Part shown: positions 15,316-23,725 of the stretch, piece by piece
How positions within the stretch are numbered: position 1 is the stretch's first letter
Layout of the letters: each line of letters begins with the position of its first letter
Assembly: GCA_963702595.1 (NCBI GenBank)
Contig: CAVPDC010000001.1
Span: 186,001-250,000 of the forward strand
DNA from: JALORV01 sp963702595
Lineage (GTDB): Bacteria > Pseudomonadota > Gammaproteobacteria > Burkholderiales > Burkholderiaceae_F
DNA: 64,000 nt
Reading direction: 5' to 3'
Made by a program: the position numbers and the translations under genes
The notes under the pieces: model-generated
The model's input: only the letters and a program-made list of their open reading frames with translations
Databases searched by the model: none
What the model was told of the DNA's origin: nothing

Positions 15316-16389
15316 TCACCTTGCCTCTGCCGGAAACTGCACTTCCGCCTTGAACCCGTGTGGCTCGCGTTCGAACAGGCGCAGCGCCGCCGCCTCGCCG
15401 AAGGCGAGTGCGAGCCGCTCCCGCAACGCCTTGAGGCCAGTACCGGGACCTGAGCCGGAAACGCCCGGCCCGACGCCGCTGTCTTCGACGCTGATCAGCA
15501 CGTCGCGGCCATCGCGCTTGACTGCGACGTTGATGTCCCCGCCGTCCTCCGCGGGATCGATCCCGTGGCGCACGGCGTTTTCCACCAGCGTCAGCAGCGT
15601 GGTCGGCGGGCAGCGGTAGGCAAGGACCGACGGATCGACGTCGAGCGCAAAACGCAGGCGATCAGGCATGCGCATCTTCATCAGTTCCAGGTACGCGCGC
15701 GCCAATTCGACCTCGCGCCCGAGCGTGCTGACAGTCTCGTCCAGCTGCGGCACGGCCGCCTTCAGGTATGCGATCAGGCTCGCAAGCACCTGCGGGGCGT
15801 GGGGCGAACCGGCCTCGACCAGCGCCTGGATGTTCGCGAGCGTGTTGAAGAGAAAGTGCGGCTGGATCTGCGACCGCAGCAGTTGCGTGCGCGCCTCGAT
15901 GGCCTGGCGCTCGAGTTCGCGGCGTTCGCGCTCGAATGCGAGCGTCTGCGTATGCGCGCGGGCGTCGCGCTGCCGGATCATCGCCCCCAGCGCTATCCAC
16001 GCGCCGAAGAAGATGCCCGCAACTGTCAGCTGCCCAAAACCGACAAAGCGCTTCGGATTGGCCATGAACTCCGGCGCACCGCCCACGGTGATCCAGTACG
16101 CGGCGTAGGCCGAGAACGGAATCGCCACCGCCATCGCGAGCAGTTGAAACACCCATCGCCCGAGCCAGCGCGGCAGCCGCCGCGGCCAGGACTCGGCGAG
16201 CCCAAAGGCGACGAGAGCGCCGGTGCCGACGATGACGCTGCGCGCGAGCCACGTGGCGAATCGCGTTTCGGAGTCGATGCTGACCAGCAGCGCAATCGGC
16301 ACGGCGACCATCAGCATGACTGCAATGCGGCGCAGGCCGAGCACGGTCCGCAGGCCCATGGGCGTGGCCTCGGGTGACGGGAGTTTCAT
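15316..16389 (-). CDS. LytS/AlgZ-type membrane sensor histidine kinase
   Basis: This 357-residue kinase has four or five hydrophobic helices in residues 15-145, a coiled linker rich in Glu/Arg (AFERERRELERQAIEART), then the His_kinase domain with the phospho-acceptor in SQIQPHFLFNTLANIQAL and an ATPase part with LTLVENAVRHGID (N box) and GTGLKALRERLALAFG (G box). This is the LytS/AlgZ (FimS) architecture without a distinct sensor domain. ATG 16389 begins MKLPSPEATPMG, just before the first helix; the frame runs further upstream into the rhodanese gene, which is not plausible. Its stop overlaps the regulator gene start region, so the pair is tightly coupled. Confidence 0.9.
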   Translation of the reverse strand: MKLPSPEATPMGLRTVLGLRRIAVMLMVAVPIALLVSIDSETRFATWLARSVIVGTGALVAFGLAESWPRRLPRWLGRWVFQLLAMAVAIPFSAYAAYWITVGGAPEFMANPKRFVGFGQLTVAGIFFGAWIALGAMIRQRDARAHTQTLAFERERRELERQAIEARTQLLRSQIQPHFLFNTLANIQALVEAGSPHAPQVLASLIAYLKAAVPQLDETVSTLGREVELARAYLELMKMRMPDRLRFALDVDPSVLAYRCPPTTLLTLVENAVRHGIDPAEDGGDINVAVKRDGRDVLISVEDSGVGPGVSGSGPGTGLKALRERLALAFGEAAALRLFEREPHGFKAEVQFPAEAR

Positions 16390-16415
16390 TTGCAGTGGCC
16401 CGGGCGAGGTACTTA

Positions 16416-18038
16416 TCACCGCAGCAGCACGCGCAGGTTTGGGTAGCCCATCAGCTGGAACAGGTAGTAGTTCATCGCTGCTTCGCCGACGTCGTCGGCC
16501 ACGAACACCAGTTGCGCATGGCGCGGCACGCCGGCCTTCGAGATCACCGCCCACAGATCGGCCGCCGGCTTGACGCTGCCGTCGTCGTTGACCAGTCGGC
16601 TCGCCGGCAGGTGGATGACCGTTCCGGCCGGCGCCTCGGTCGGCAGCGAAGCGCCGGAGGCAATGTACACGCGGGGCAGAGGTCCGGGCACTTCCGCAAA
16701 TGTCGTCACCACGCTGCGGCCACCATCGCCGATGCGTGTCGGCGCGGGCGGCTTGGCCTCGGTGGCCTGCTTCGCCCACGGCAGTCCGCGCAGCGCCCAC
16801 TCGTCGGTGCCCGTCATCAGGACGGACACGCGCGGCATGTCGAGCGACTGCAGCGCGAGGAACGCAAGCGCCGAGGACTTGTCGAGGCCGCGCTCGGACA
16901 CGATCACCGTCTCGTGCTCCGCGTGCAGACCCTCGGACTCCAGGCGCGGGCGCAGCGTGTTCGGCTGCAATCTATTTGGCGAACTGAGCGCTTCGCTGAA
17001 CACTGGCGCCGGCACGTTGCGCGCCGCAGGGATGTGGCCGGCGGCAAACGCCTCAGCGCTGCGCACGTCGACGACGTTCAACCGCGTGACGCCGTAGGCG
17101 CGCAGCATCGGATTGGTCCACGACGCCAGCCACGGCGCGCTGCGCGCTAGGTGCGGCGATGCGTAGGTCCACAGCGGCAGATCGCGCGAGTCGCGCACCC
17201 AGTCGAGCTGCGAGCCGACATAGAGCTTGACCTGCGGGTAACCGGCGATGTGCCTCAACGCGAAGTACGGCACGGCAGCGGCGATGCCGCCCCCGCAGTA
17301 CGCGTAGACCTGCTGCTCCGGGCGTACGCCCAGGTGACTCGCCATCGCCCGGAGTTCCTCGGCGGACTTGAACGTCTTGTCGGCGTTGAAGAACTCCCCG
17401 GTGGGCCAGGACACCGCCTGCGGGAGGTGGCCAGCGCGGTCGAAGAACTTGGTTGCGCCGAAGTACATGTCGGGCTCGAGCGCATCGATGAGCGCATGGC
17501 GCTGCGCGTCGCCGGCGGCGACCAGCACCTCGGGCAGATCGGCCCGCACATCCGCGCGGTGTCGCACCGCGAAGCTGCCGGCCCGTGGCGGCGCGGTCTT
17601 TTCCTGCGTTACCGTGCCGCCGACCGCCCGCCACTTGGCCATCCCGCCGTCGAGCACATGCAGTTTCTCCTGCGGGTGCCCGCGGTACAGCAGTTCGTAG
17701 TAGAGGCGCGGCGCGAAGTAGCCGCCGCCCTGGTCGGTGATCACCACCGTGCGGTTAGGCGACACGCCCCACGACTGGATGCGCCGCTGCATCGCCGGCG
17801 AGTCTTTTTCGTCTATGCCGTACGTGAAGAGATCGACATGCACTGCGCCGGGAATATGGCCCGCCTCGTGCAGCTTGACCGGCTGGGCATCGAGCACCAG
17901 CACATCGCCCGCGGCGAGCGCCTGTTGCAGCCAGGCGGCGTCGACGAGCGGACGAGGGTTGGCCTGGGCGTGTGGCGCCGCCAGCAGGGAGAAGGCCACG
18001 ATCGCGCTGCCTACGAGCGCGTGCCAGGTGGATGTCAT
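16416..18038 (-). CDS. Exported multi-rhodanese-domain sulfurtransferase-like protein
   Basis: This 540-residue protein has a signal peptide (residues 1-27, ending APHAQA) and four rhodanese-like modules in series (about 30-150, 160-290, 305-420, 435-540). Only the second carries a catalytic cysteine: VYAYCGGGIAAAVP with Cys248. The first has TDQGGGYFAPR, the third VSERGLDKSSA and the fourth VADDVGEAAM at the equivalent loop, so those are structural or binding modules. Rhodaneses move sulfane sulphur from donors such as thiosulphate to thiol acceptors. Export places this in the periplasm. It sits upstream of the kinase gene on the same strand with 26 bases between. Confidence 0.85.
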   Translation of the reverse strand: MTSTWHALVGSAIVAFSLLAAPHAQANPRPLVDAAWLQQALAAGDVLVLDAQPVKLHEAGHIPGAVHVDLFTYGIDEKDSPAMQRRIQSWGVSPNRTVVITDQGGGYFAPRLYYELLYRGHPQEKLHVLDGGMAKWRAVGGTVTQEKTAPPRAGSFAVRHRADVRADLPEVLVAAGDAQRHALIDALEPDMYFGATKFFDRAGHLPQAVSWPTGEFFNADKTFKSAEELRAMASHLGVRPEQQVYAYCGGGIAAAVPYFALRHIAGYPQVKLYVGSQLDWVRDSRDLPLWTYASPHLARSAPWLASWTNPMLRAYGVTRLNVVDVRSAEAFAAGHIPAARNVPAPVFSEALSSPNRLQPNTLRPRLESEGLHAEHETVIVSERGLDKSSALAFLALQSLDMPRVSVLMTGTDEWALRGLPWAKQATEAKPPAPTRIGDGGRSVVTTFAEVPGPLPRVYIASGASLPTEAPAGTVIHLPASRLVNDDGSVKPAADLWAVISKAGVPRHAQLVFVADDVGEAAMNYYLFQLMGYPNLRVLLR

Positions 18039-18219
18039 TGTCGGACTCCCGAGCAACCGAAGAAGCCGCACCGTAGGGCCGCGTGCGCCGGCCTGCAACG
18101 GCACTGCGACGAACGACGGTTGGGCGGCGGCGGTCTGCGGCCGACAGGTCCGGGCTGCGGCTCGCCGACTCGCTCGAAGGCATCTTTCTTCGTCTTCAGC
18201 TTGACCCGCCGGGCAGTGT

Positions 18220-18239
18220 GGTGTTACTTTGGTAACACC
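18220..18239 (+). promoter_or_regulatory. Perfect 20-bp palindrome, likely toxin-antitoxin operator
   Basis: GGTGTTAC, TTTG spacer, GTAACACC: an eight-base perfect inverted repeat ending 24 bases before the antitoxin ATG. A TTGACC (18201-18206) lies upstream at a suitable distance for a -35 box, so the palindrome would cover the -10 region. This is where ribbon-helix-helix antitoxins normally bind to repress their own operon. Confidence 0.65.
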
Positions 18240-18263
18240 ATCTGCACGCAGTAGGAACAAACG

Positions 18264-18587
18264 ATGACCGCCGCAACAACGATCAAGCTGCCGGACGAAC
18301 TCAAGCAGCGCATCGCGCCGCTTGCTGAAGCAGCCGGCAAGACGGCGCATGCCTGGATGGTCGAGGCGCTGGAACGCCAGGCTGCTATGGCCGAGGCGCG
18401 GGAGGCTTTCCTGCAGGATGCGGAAGCGTCCGCGGCGGAGATCGATGGCGGCGGCGCGCTCTATGCAGCCGAGGATGTCGCTGAGTACCTGCTATCGCGC
18501 GCGGCCGGCAAGGCAGCAGCGCGGCCCAAGCCGGTCCGCAAGGTCGCGACGGCTAAAGCGCCGGCCGGCGCATGCCGTCGTCGCTAA
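18264..18587 (+). CDS. Ribbon-helix-helix (CopG/ParD-like) antitoxin
   Basis: This 107-residue protein begins TAATTIKLPDELKQRIAPLA: a beta strand (TTIKL) followed by two helices, the ribbon-helix-helix DNA-binding fold of CopG/ParD antitoxins. The next helix, KTAHAWMVEALERQAA, is the second RHH helix. The C-terminal part is Ala/Lys/Arg-rich; the middle is probably toxin-binding. The antitoxin neutralises the downstream ParE-like toxin and represses the operon with it. The stop is 9 bases before the toxin start, a typical two-gene module. Confidence 0.88.
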   Translation: MTAATTIKLPDELKQRIAPLAEAAGKTAHAWMVEALERQAAMAEAREAFLQDAEASAAEIDGGGALYAAEDVAEYLLSRAAGKAAARPKPVRKVATAKAPAGACRRR

Positions 18588-18596
18588 GGCTCAGTC

Positions 18597-18890
18597 TTGG
18601 CAACCGTCTATTACAGCGCTCGTGCGCTGGCCGACCTCGACCACCTGTGCGACTTCATCGCCGAGCACGATCCCGCCAGCGTAAACGGCGTCGCACAGCG
18701 CATCGCCGATGCCGCTCGCATCCTGCGCGACCACCCGCTGATCGGCCGCCCTGTGCGCTGTGACATCCGCGAACTCGTGATTTCAAGCGGCCGCACCGGC
18801 TATGTCGGGCTCTACAGGCTCCGCAACGGTGTCACGACAGTCGATATCCTGACCATCCGACACCAGCGCGAGGCGGGTTATCGGGAGTAG
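18597..18890 (+). CDS. RelE/ParE-superfamily toxin
   Basis: This 97-residue protein starts at a TTG and reads ATVYYSARALADLDHLCDFI, with HPLIGRPVRCDIRELVIS, TGYVGLYRLRNGVTTVDIL and a final TIRHQREAGYRE: the ParE/RelE fold signature, including the basic C-terminal strand (RHQRE) that ParE toxins use. ParE proteins poison DNA gyrase; RelE proteins cut mRNA on ribosomes; sequence alone here favours the ParE branch. The weak TTG start and tight spacing after the antitoxin keep toxin translation low and coupled. It ends where a truncated GFA-family gene begins on the other strand. Confidence 0.88.
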   Translation: MATVYYSARALADLDHLCDFIAEHDPASVNGVAQRIADAARILRDHPLIGRPVRCDIRELVISSGRTGYVGLYRLRNGVTTVDILTIRHQREAGYRE

Positions 18891-18904
18891 TTTTTTTCAC
18901 CCCG

Positions 18905-19071
18905 ACCGACCTCGCGACGGGCATCACCGCTTCGCCTTCGTAGTCATAGGCCCACAGCACACCGTAACGACGACACGCAGTGCAGTTGCAAGCCGTGGCC
19001 CCCTCGGGCATCCCGTCGAACTTCCATCGAACTGCCCCGCAGAGGCATGATCCTTCAAGCATGTCAGTCAC
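18905..19071 (-). pseudogene. Truncated GFA-family (glutathione-dependent formaldehyde-activating-like) gene
   Basis: Reading from 19071 (GTG, or ATG at 19062), the first 50 or so residues are MLEGSCLCGAVRWKFDG, then TACNCTACRRYGVLWAYDY, the Zn-binding CxCG and CNCTxCRR motifs of GFA/CENP-V proteins. After GEAV the conserved sequence ends near 18925 and unrelated residues follow into the toxin gene. A whole GFA protein is about 120-140 residues with another Cys pair, which is absent. The 3' half was therefore lost at the border of the toxin-antitoxin module. Confidence 0.7.
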
Positions 19072-19171
19072 CGTTCAGGTCTCTCGCACGACGCTCGGTC
19101 AGCGCGTTACCAGGGGGTGCGCCTGGGCTCACGCGCGGCCGCATTGTCATTGTTTCAGTTACGCTCACTCC

Positions 19172-19699
19172 ATGAAACAACTCATCACCTTATTGATGTT
19201 GAGCCTCGCCCTGGCAGGAATCGCCCGGGCCGAGCATGCGGGCGGCCTGACGTGGACCGCTCCGCCAGAGTGGAAGTCGCAGGGCGAGCGGCCCATGCGT
19301 GCCGCCACCTACAGCATTCCCGCAGCCAAGGGCGACTCGGAGCCCGCCGAACTGGCCGTCTTCTACTTCGGCGAGAGCAGCGGCGGCGGCGTGGATGCCA
19401 ACGTCAAGCGTTGGATCGACCAGTTCCAGAAGGCAGACGGCTCGTCTGCAGCGAAGGACGCGAAGGTGAAGAAGGAGAAGATCGCCGGGTTGCCCGCCAC
19501 CGCGGTGGAGGTTAAAGGCACCTACATGGGCGGCTCGATGATGGGACCTTCAACGCCCAAGCCCGGGTACCGACTGCTCGGCGCCATTGTCGAAGGGCCG
19601 GGCGGCAACGTCTTCTTCAAACTCACCGGTCCGGAGAAGACCGTTTCAGGCGCGGAGAAGTCCTTCCGCAAGCTGCTCGACGGCCTGAAGAAGAAGTAG
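19172..19699 (+). CDS. Exported protein of unknown function
   Basis: This 175-residue protein starts MKQLITLLMLSLALAGIARA, a clear signal peptide, followed by GGLTWTAPPEWKSQGERPMR and a mixed alpha/beta body ending in a Lys-rich helix (SFRKLLDGLKKK). It resembles periplasmic proteins of unknown function that share the WTAPxxWK opening. ATG 19172 is preferred because the signal begins there; the open frame upstream crosses the GFA remnant. It precedes the wax ester synthase gene by 53 bases on the same strand. Confidence 0.7.
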   Translation: MKQLITLLMLSLALAGIARAEHAGGLTWTAPPEWKSQGERPMRAATYSIPAAKGDSEPAELAVFYFGESSGGGVDANVKRWIDQFQKADGSSAAKDAKVKKEKIAGLPATAVEVKGTYMGGSMMGPSTPKPGYRLLGAIVEGPGGNVFFKLTGPEKTVSGAEKSFRKLLDGLKKK

Positions 19700-19752
19700 G
19701 AGTTCGCGCGCCGTTATCCCCGCGAAGCGCGCCGCATCAGGAAACCGCCCAC

Positions 19753-21336
19753 ATGCGCCAGCTCAGCAAGAACGATGCGCTTTTCCTCGCCTCCGAGAGC
19801 GCCCACTCCAATTCGAACGTCAGTCTCATCACGATCTACGACCCGTCGACGGCGCCCGGCGGCAGGCTCCAGTTCAAGAGCATCCTCGCGCTCGTGCAAA
19901 GCCGGCTGCACCGCTCGCCGGTGTTCCGGCAGAAGCTTCGCACCGTGCCGTTCGGGCTCGACGAGCCGTACTGGATCGAGGACGAGAACTTCGACCTCGA
20001 GTATCACGTGCGCAATGTGGCGCTGCCGAAGCCGGGCGACTGGCGCCAGTTCTGCATTCAGACTTCGCGCATTCACGCGCGCCCGCTCGACCTCAATCGG
20101 CCGCTGTGGGAGCTGTACGTCATCGAAGGCCTGGACAGCCTGCTCGACCTGCCGAAGGACAGCTTCGCGCTGCTGACAAAACTGCACCACGCGGCGATCG
20201 ACGTCAGGCGTGGCACCGCGATCATCACGCTGCTGCACGACACGACGGCGCAGCCGTCGCCGCACGAGCCGCCCGAGCCGTGGTTTCCGGAGTCATCGCC
20301 GAGTTCGCTCGAACTGGTCAGCCGCGGCCTCATGCATGCGGTCACCTCGCCGAAACGGCTTTTGCGCCCGTTGTCGAATGCGCTCGCGAGCGTGGCTCCC
20401 GCCGCCCGCTCGTTCGCAGCCGAGTTGCTGCAGAAGCACGATGGGCTCCCGGTGACGCGCTTCAACTCCATCGTGTCGCCCTACCGGGTGTTCGAAACGC
20501 GGCGCTTCCTGTTGAGCGAGTTCCGCGAGATTCGCCGACTCGTCCCCGGCGCCAAGATCAATGACGTCGTGCTCGCGGTGTGCGCGGGCGCGCTGCGCAG
20601 CTACCTCGAAGGCAAGGACGAGTTGCCGGACCAGGATCTGTCGACGCTGATGCCTGTTTATGTGCGCGAGCCGGAGGCCGGACCCGACAGCCGGCCGGAA
20701 GTGGAGTGGGAGCGACTGATGCTCGGCGCGGACATTGCCGATCCCCGGGAGCGGCTGGCGTTCATCAAGGGGCAGACGGCGTCCTCCGGTCTCATCTCGC
20801 GAGCGACCGGCGCACGCGAGCTCACCGACATCGCAACGCAGGCGCCGGCCGCCACGCTCGCCATCACGGGCAAGCTGCTCGGTCGCGCGCTGCTCGGGGC
20901 GGGTCGGCGCGCGCCGATCGCCAACTGCGCGATCACCAATGTGCCGGGACCCTCGGAGCCGCTCTACCTCGCCGGGGCACGCATGACGTACTTCTCCGCG
21001 ATCATGCCGATCAACGATGGCCTCGGCCTCGTGTTTGCGGTGACGAGCTACGACGGGCGGATCATTGTTTCACCCACGTCGTGCCGCGAGCAGATGCCGG
21101 ATCCGGAGGTCTTCGCCCAGTGTCTGCGCGACTCCTTCCAGGAGTACCTCGCCCTTGCGCGCAAGCGCGCGCGGGCCAAGGCGGCGGCCCGGCCCAAGGC
21201 TAGGCCGGCGCGCGTCGGTGGGAAGTCGTCAGGTGGTAAATCCGCCCGAGCAGCCCAGCCGGCGGCACGAAAGGCCGCCACTGCCCCTCGGACTGCGCCA
21301 GGCGGTCGGCGACGATCCAGAGCACCAGCGGGTTGA
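19753..21336 (+). CDS. Wax ester synthase/diacylglycerol acyltransferase (WS/DGAT) family protein
   Basis: This 527-residue protein has the WS/DGAT layout: MRQLSKNDALFLASES at the start, RPLWELYVIEGL, the acyltransferase site region LTKLHHAAIDV (His145, His146, Asp150), the NDVVLAVCAGALRSYLEG block and FSAIMPINDGLGLVFAVTSY. These enzymes join fatty acyl-CoA to alcohols or diacylglycerol to make storage lipid. The canonical HHxxxDG motif is HHAAIDV here: both His and Asp are kept but Gly is Val. The last 60 residues are Lys/Ala/Arg-rich and unlike the family, and they overlap the convergent hydrolase gene by 137 bases. Confidence 0.88.
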   Translation: MRQLSKNDALFLASESAHSNSNVSLITIYDPSTAPGGRLQFKSILALVQSRLHRSPVFRQKLRTVPFGLDEPYWIEDENFDLEYHVRNVALPKPGDWRQFCIQTSRIHARPLDLNRPLWELYVIEGLDSLLDLPKDSFALLTKLHHAAIDVRRGTAIITLLHDTTAQPSPHEPPEPWFPESSPSSLELVSRGLMHAVTSPKRLLRPLSNALASVAPAARSFAAELLQKHDGLPVTRFNSIVSPYRVFETRRFLLSEFREIRRLVPGAKINDVVLAVCAGALRSYLEGKDELPDQDLSTLMPVYVREPEAGPDSRPEVEWERLMLGADIADPRERLAFIKGQTASSGLISRATGARELTDIATQAPAATLAITGKLLGRALLGAGRRAPIANCAITNVPGPSEPLYLAGARMTYFSAIMPINDGLGLVFAVTSYDGRIIVSPTSCREQMPDPEVFAQCLRDSFQEYLALARKRARAKAAARPKARPARVGGKSSGGKSARAAQPAARKAATAPRTAPGGRRRSRAPAG

Positions 21337-22018
21337 AGCCCAGCCCGAGGTGACTGCCCGGTACGCGGATGTTTTCGTGCAACGCCGGGTTGCCATCGAT
21401 GGTCGCCTCCTGCGGCGGCACGACTCCGTCCGTGAGGGAGTAGATGCAGGAGATCGGCACCGGCAGCGCTTTCGGCTGCCGGAGATACTTCGCGCGCGAC
21501 TGCGCGAGGTGCGCCGTCGTCCCCATCGGATGCGAGATCAGGCGATAAAGTGCCTTGACCAGCGGCGGCGACTGGCTGCCCCCGCGATCGAAGGTCACTG
21601 GACTGCCAAGCGTGATGACGGAACGTATGCACCCTGTCGCCTCGTGCGCGCCGTACATGGCGAACATGCCGCCCAGGCTCCAGCCCACGAGGCTCACCTT
21701 CCGGCCGCTCTTGTAGTGCATGTAGCGGATCTTCTGCTCGAGCGCGCTGGCGTGCCGGCTGTTGAATCCGACGTTGCGCCCGAAGCCCCACGTCTGGACC
21801 TCGTAGCCGCGGTTCTGCAGAAAGAGCTTGAGCACGATCAGTGTGCCCTCGTCCGCCATGAAGCCAGGCAGCAGCAGCACCGGGTGGCCGTCGCCGCGCG
21901 GAGTGCGGGTGAGCATCGGAAGGTTCCACGGCAGCGCTGCCATCTCGAGCAGAGCGCGCGGCTCGATGACCTGATGCAGCAGGCGGGGCTTGCCGACGTA
22001 GGTCTGTCTTCTGGCCAT
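21200..22018 (-). CDS. Alpha/beta hydrolase (PHA synthase/lipase-like fold)
   Basis: This 272-residue protein has an alpha/beta hydrolase core: HPVLLLPGFMADEGTL (oxyanion region), nucleophile elbow VSLVGWSLGGMFAMYGA with Ser in GWSLG, the acid region SCIYSLTDGVVPPQEA and a catalytic His in PGSHLGLGFNP. No signal peptide. Hydrolases of this type are often found beside WS/DGAT genes and may act on acyl esters or CoA thioesters. The stop lies 137 bases inside the convergent WS/DGAT gene, so the two transcripts share an antisense stretch. Confidence 0.87.
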   Translation of the reverse strand: MARRQTYVGKPRLLHQVIEPRALLEMAALPWNLPMLTRTPRGDGHPVLLLPGFMADEGTLIVLKLFLQNRGYEVQTWGFGRNVGFNSRHASALEQKIRYMHYKSGRKVSLVGWSLGGMFAMYGAHEATGCIRSVITLGSPVTFDRGGSQSPPLVKALYRLISHPMGTTAHLAQSRAKYLRQPKALPVPISCIYSLTDGVVPPQEATIDGNPALHENIRVPGSHLGLGFNPLVLWIVADRLAQSEGQWRPFVPPAGLLGRIYHLTTSHRRAPA

Positions 22019-22725
22019 CTGGGTTCCGGTTGCTGATCAGACTATTGAAGCGTACCTCGCATCCGCCCCGTCGAAAGGGCCAACTGAAGCATCATTCGAA
22101 TCGTGCGTACACCGGGCTTCGTACGTGCAATGGCCGGCGACTTGATCAACGGAACCGCACCGTGACCGCAATGACGAAGGTTGAGACCATCGGTTCCCTT
22201 TTCCGCATTTCTTGCCTAAAGCGGCTTTGCGGGGGTTGCAAGGTCGGAACTCCTGCACTCCGTGCGCGTTGTTGCCGTAGTGTGTATTGCGGTGAAACTG
22301 GCGGACGCAATGTCCGCAAACGCGCCACTCAAAGTGCTTCAAAGCCACCAGTAGTGTGTTCAACCTAGGCGGCGGAACGCGACCCCTTGCTGCCATTTGC
22401 GTCGCCCGAAAGCCGCCATCGATTTCACGCCGAAAGCCGACATCGGCCTGATCGGCTGAACGCGAACGATAGGAGACCTTAGCCGCTGCCGAAAGCGGTC
22501 GCGACGCGGCAGCCTTTAGCAGACGCCCGCTCGAGTTCTAGTTCGCGGCGGCGGCGATCAATCCAACGCCGAATCCGCCATCCGTGAGACCAAGCTGCAG
22601 CACGTCACTCGTGGGCTCCCTTTCGCGCCAGGATTGAAACGCCGCAAGCAAACGAGCTGCAGAAACACTGAAAAAAACAATGACCCAGATGTCCATTCGC
22701 CCGCTCCGCTTTGAATGAACTTGAG
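22019..22725 (+). other. Long non-coding stretch with degenerate short direct repeats
   Basis: No convincing gene in about 700 bases. Two 15-base near-copies, CGAAAGCCGCCATCG (22407-22421) and CGAAAGCCGACATCG (22431-22445), lie 24 bases apart, and GAAAGC recurs nearby. A short minus-strand frame (22538-22696) could encode a 52-residue membrane peptide starting MDIWVIVFFSV, but support is weak. Confidence 0.4.
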
Positions 22726-22876
22726 TGTTGAGTATCGCGTCCAATTGACCCAGATTATCGATTTGGACTGGCCCGGATACAGGGAGGAAGAGTTTTGGCG
22801 TGCGAGACGGTTACGATGGGTTCAGGTGGGTCACCGCATCGCGATCAAGTGGGTCAATTGGACGCGATAGTCAACA
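22726..22876. mobile_element. 151-bp element with 27-bp terminal inverted repeats (MITE-like)
   Basis: Bases 22726-22752 and the reverse complement of 22850-22876 match at 26 of 27 positions; both begin TGTTGA and end CCAATTGACCCA. The ends look like those of IS21-family elements, which start TGT..., carry several related internal copies of a TGACCCA-like unit and end in ...ACA. Related internal units (GTGGGTCACCGCATCGCGA beside the right end) are visible. There is no transposase inside, so this is a non-autonomous element or a deletion derivative. No clean target-site duplication is visible in the flanks. Confidence 0.65.
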
Positions 22877-23014
22877 GACTACCGTCGCCACGTCAATCGA
22901 AGTCGCCCGCGAAACAGCGCAAACGCGAGCCTGGTCAGGCTCCTGGGCCGTGAACGCTTGCGGTTGTCTCTCTGTCCGAGTAACTTTGCCAACGATGACG
23001 TGCAAGCTTTCATC

Positions 23015-23167
23015 ATGAGCAACTTCTCGCCAGGCGAATACGCTCTCGTCGGCTTTGCCGGCTTCTGGGGTGTCGTGGGATTGGGCATCATTGTGACCGT
23101 CGGCTACTTCTGGCTGAAGCAGCGAAACTCACGCACCGCGCAGAACCTGGCTTCGCGGCGCCGCTAG
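23015..23167 (+). CDS. Small single-pass membrane protein
   Basis: This 50-residue peptide starts MSNFSPGEYALVGFAGFWGV and is mostly one hydrophobic helix (about residues 9-32), with KQRNSRTAQ and an Arg-Arg-Arg end on what should be the cytoplasmic side. A hairpin follows 15 bases after the stop, which supports a real transcription unit. The frame is open upstream to 22958, but ATG 23015 is the first sensible start before the helix. Function unknown. Confidence 0.5.
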   Translation: MSNFSPGEYALVGFAGFWGVVGLGIIVTVGYFWLKQRNSRTAQNLASRRR

Positions 23168-23182
23168 GCGCGTTTTGACCAC

Positions 23183-23206
23183 ACGAGGACGCCACCGCGT
23201 CCTCGT
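23183..23206 (+). terminator. Hairpin downstream of the small membrane protein gene
   Basis: ACGAGGACG, loop CCACCG, CGTCCTCGT: nine perfect base pairs, followed by TCCTGTTT. The T-run is weak, so efficiency is uncertain. The 273 bases after it to the acyl carrier protein gene show nothing recognisable. Confidence 0.55.
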
Positions 23207-23479
23207 TCCTGTTTCCCTGACGGTTTGCCTCTTACGGCAGCGAAGGCAGAGTCCTTGGCGAAGCGTGAATTCGATTGTTTTCTTCGCCCACCGAAGACAA
23301 TCGTCGCATTACGCGCGGCTGCTCCGTGCTGAAACGCGTGTTGTTGAAGCTACCACGACATGAAGGCATTTGACGTTGCCGGCAGTGCGGAGACCTCGGA
23401 TCGCGAGTCAGCTCCTGCGGCGCCTCGCCCGAGGCTCCGCGGTCACCGGGAGGGATGCTGCGCGGACCTCTAGCTCACG

Positions 23480-23725
23480 TCATCGCAGCCGGACGGCGCA
23501 GTAGTCGGTCAACTGACCGAGGGTCGTGAGGCGCGCGGCGTCGGCGTCGGGGATGTCGATGCCGAGGGCGGCGTGCACAGCCACCAGGAAATTCATCCAG
23601 TCTACCGAGTCCAAATCGACCTGGTCGCGCAGCCGCTTTTCGGGCCGCAGCGTGGCGAAGTCGACCTCCGGCGCAATGCGGCCGAGGCAGTCGAGAAGCG
23701 CTCTGCGCAGCTCGTCGCGCGTCAT
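23480..23725 (-). CDS. Acyl carrier protein
   Basis: This 81-residue protein matches the acyl carrier fold: helix I (TRDELRRALLDCLGRIAP), the phosphopantetheine site VDLDSVDWMNFLVAVH with Ser40 in LDSVDW, then helix III and IV (AARLTTLGQLTDYCAVRL). The modified serine carries acyl chains by thioester. The usual DSL is DSV here, as in many specialised ACPs. Its ATG overlaps the E2 stop by one base (TGATG), so it is translated with the 2-oxoacid dehydrogenase genes and not with a fatty acid synthase cluster. Confidence 0.85.
   Translation of the reverse strand: MTRDELRRALLDCLGRIAPEVDFATLRPEKRLRDQVDLDSVDWMNFLVAVHAALGIDIPDADAARLTTLGQLTDYCAVRLR

Noticed and set aside
22538..22744. 68-codon minus-strand frame overlapping the inverted-repeat element
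   Set aside because: Starts inside the left terminal repeat and has only a possible short membrane segment; no convincing ribosome site.
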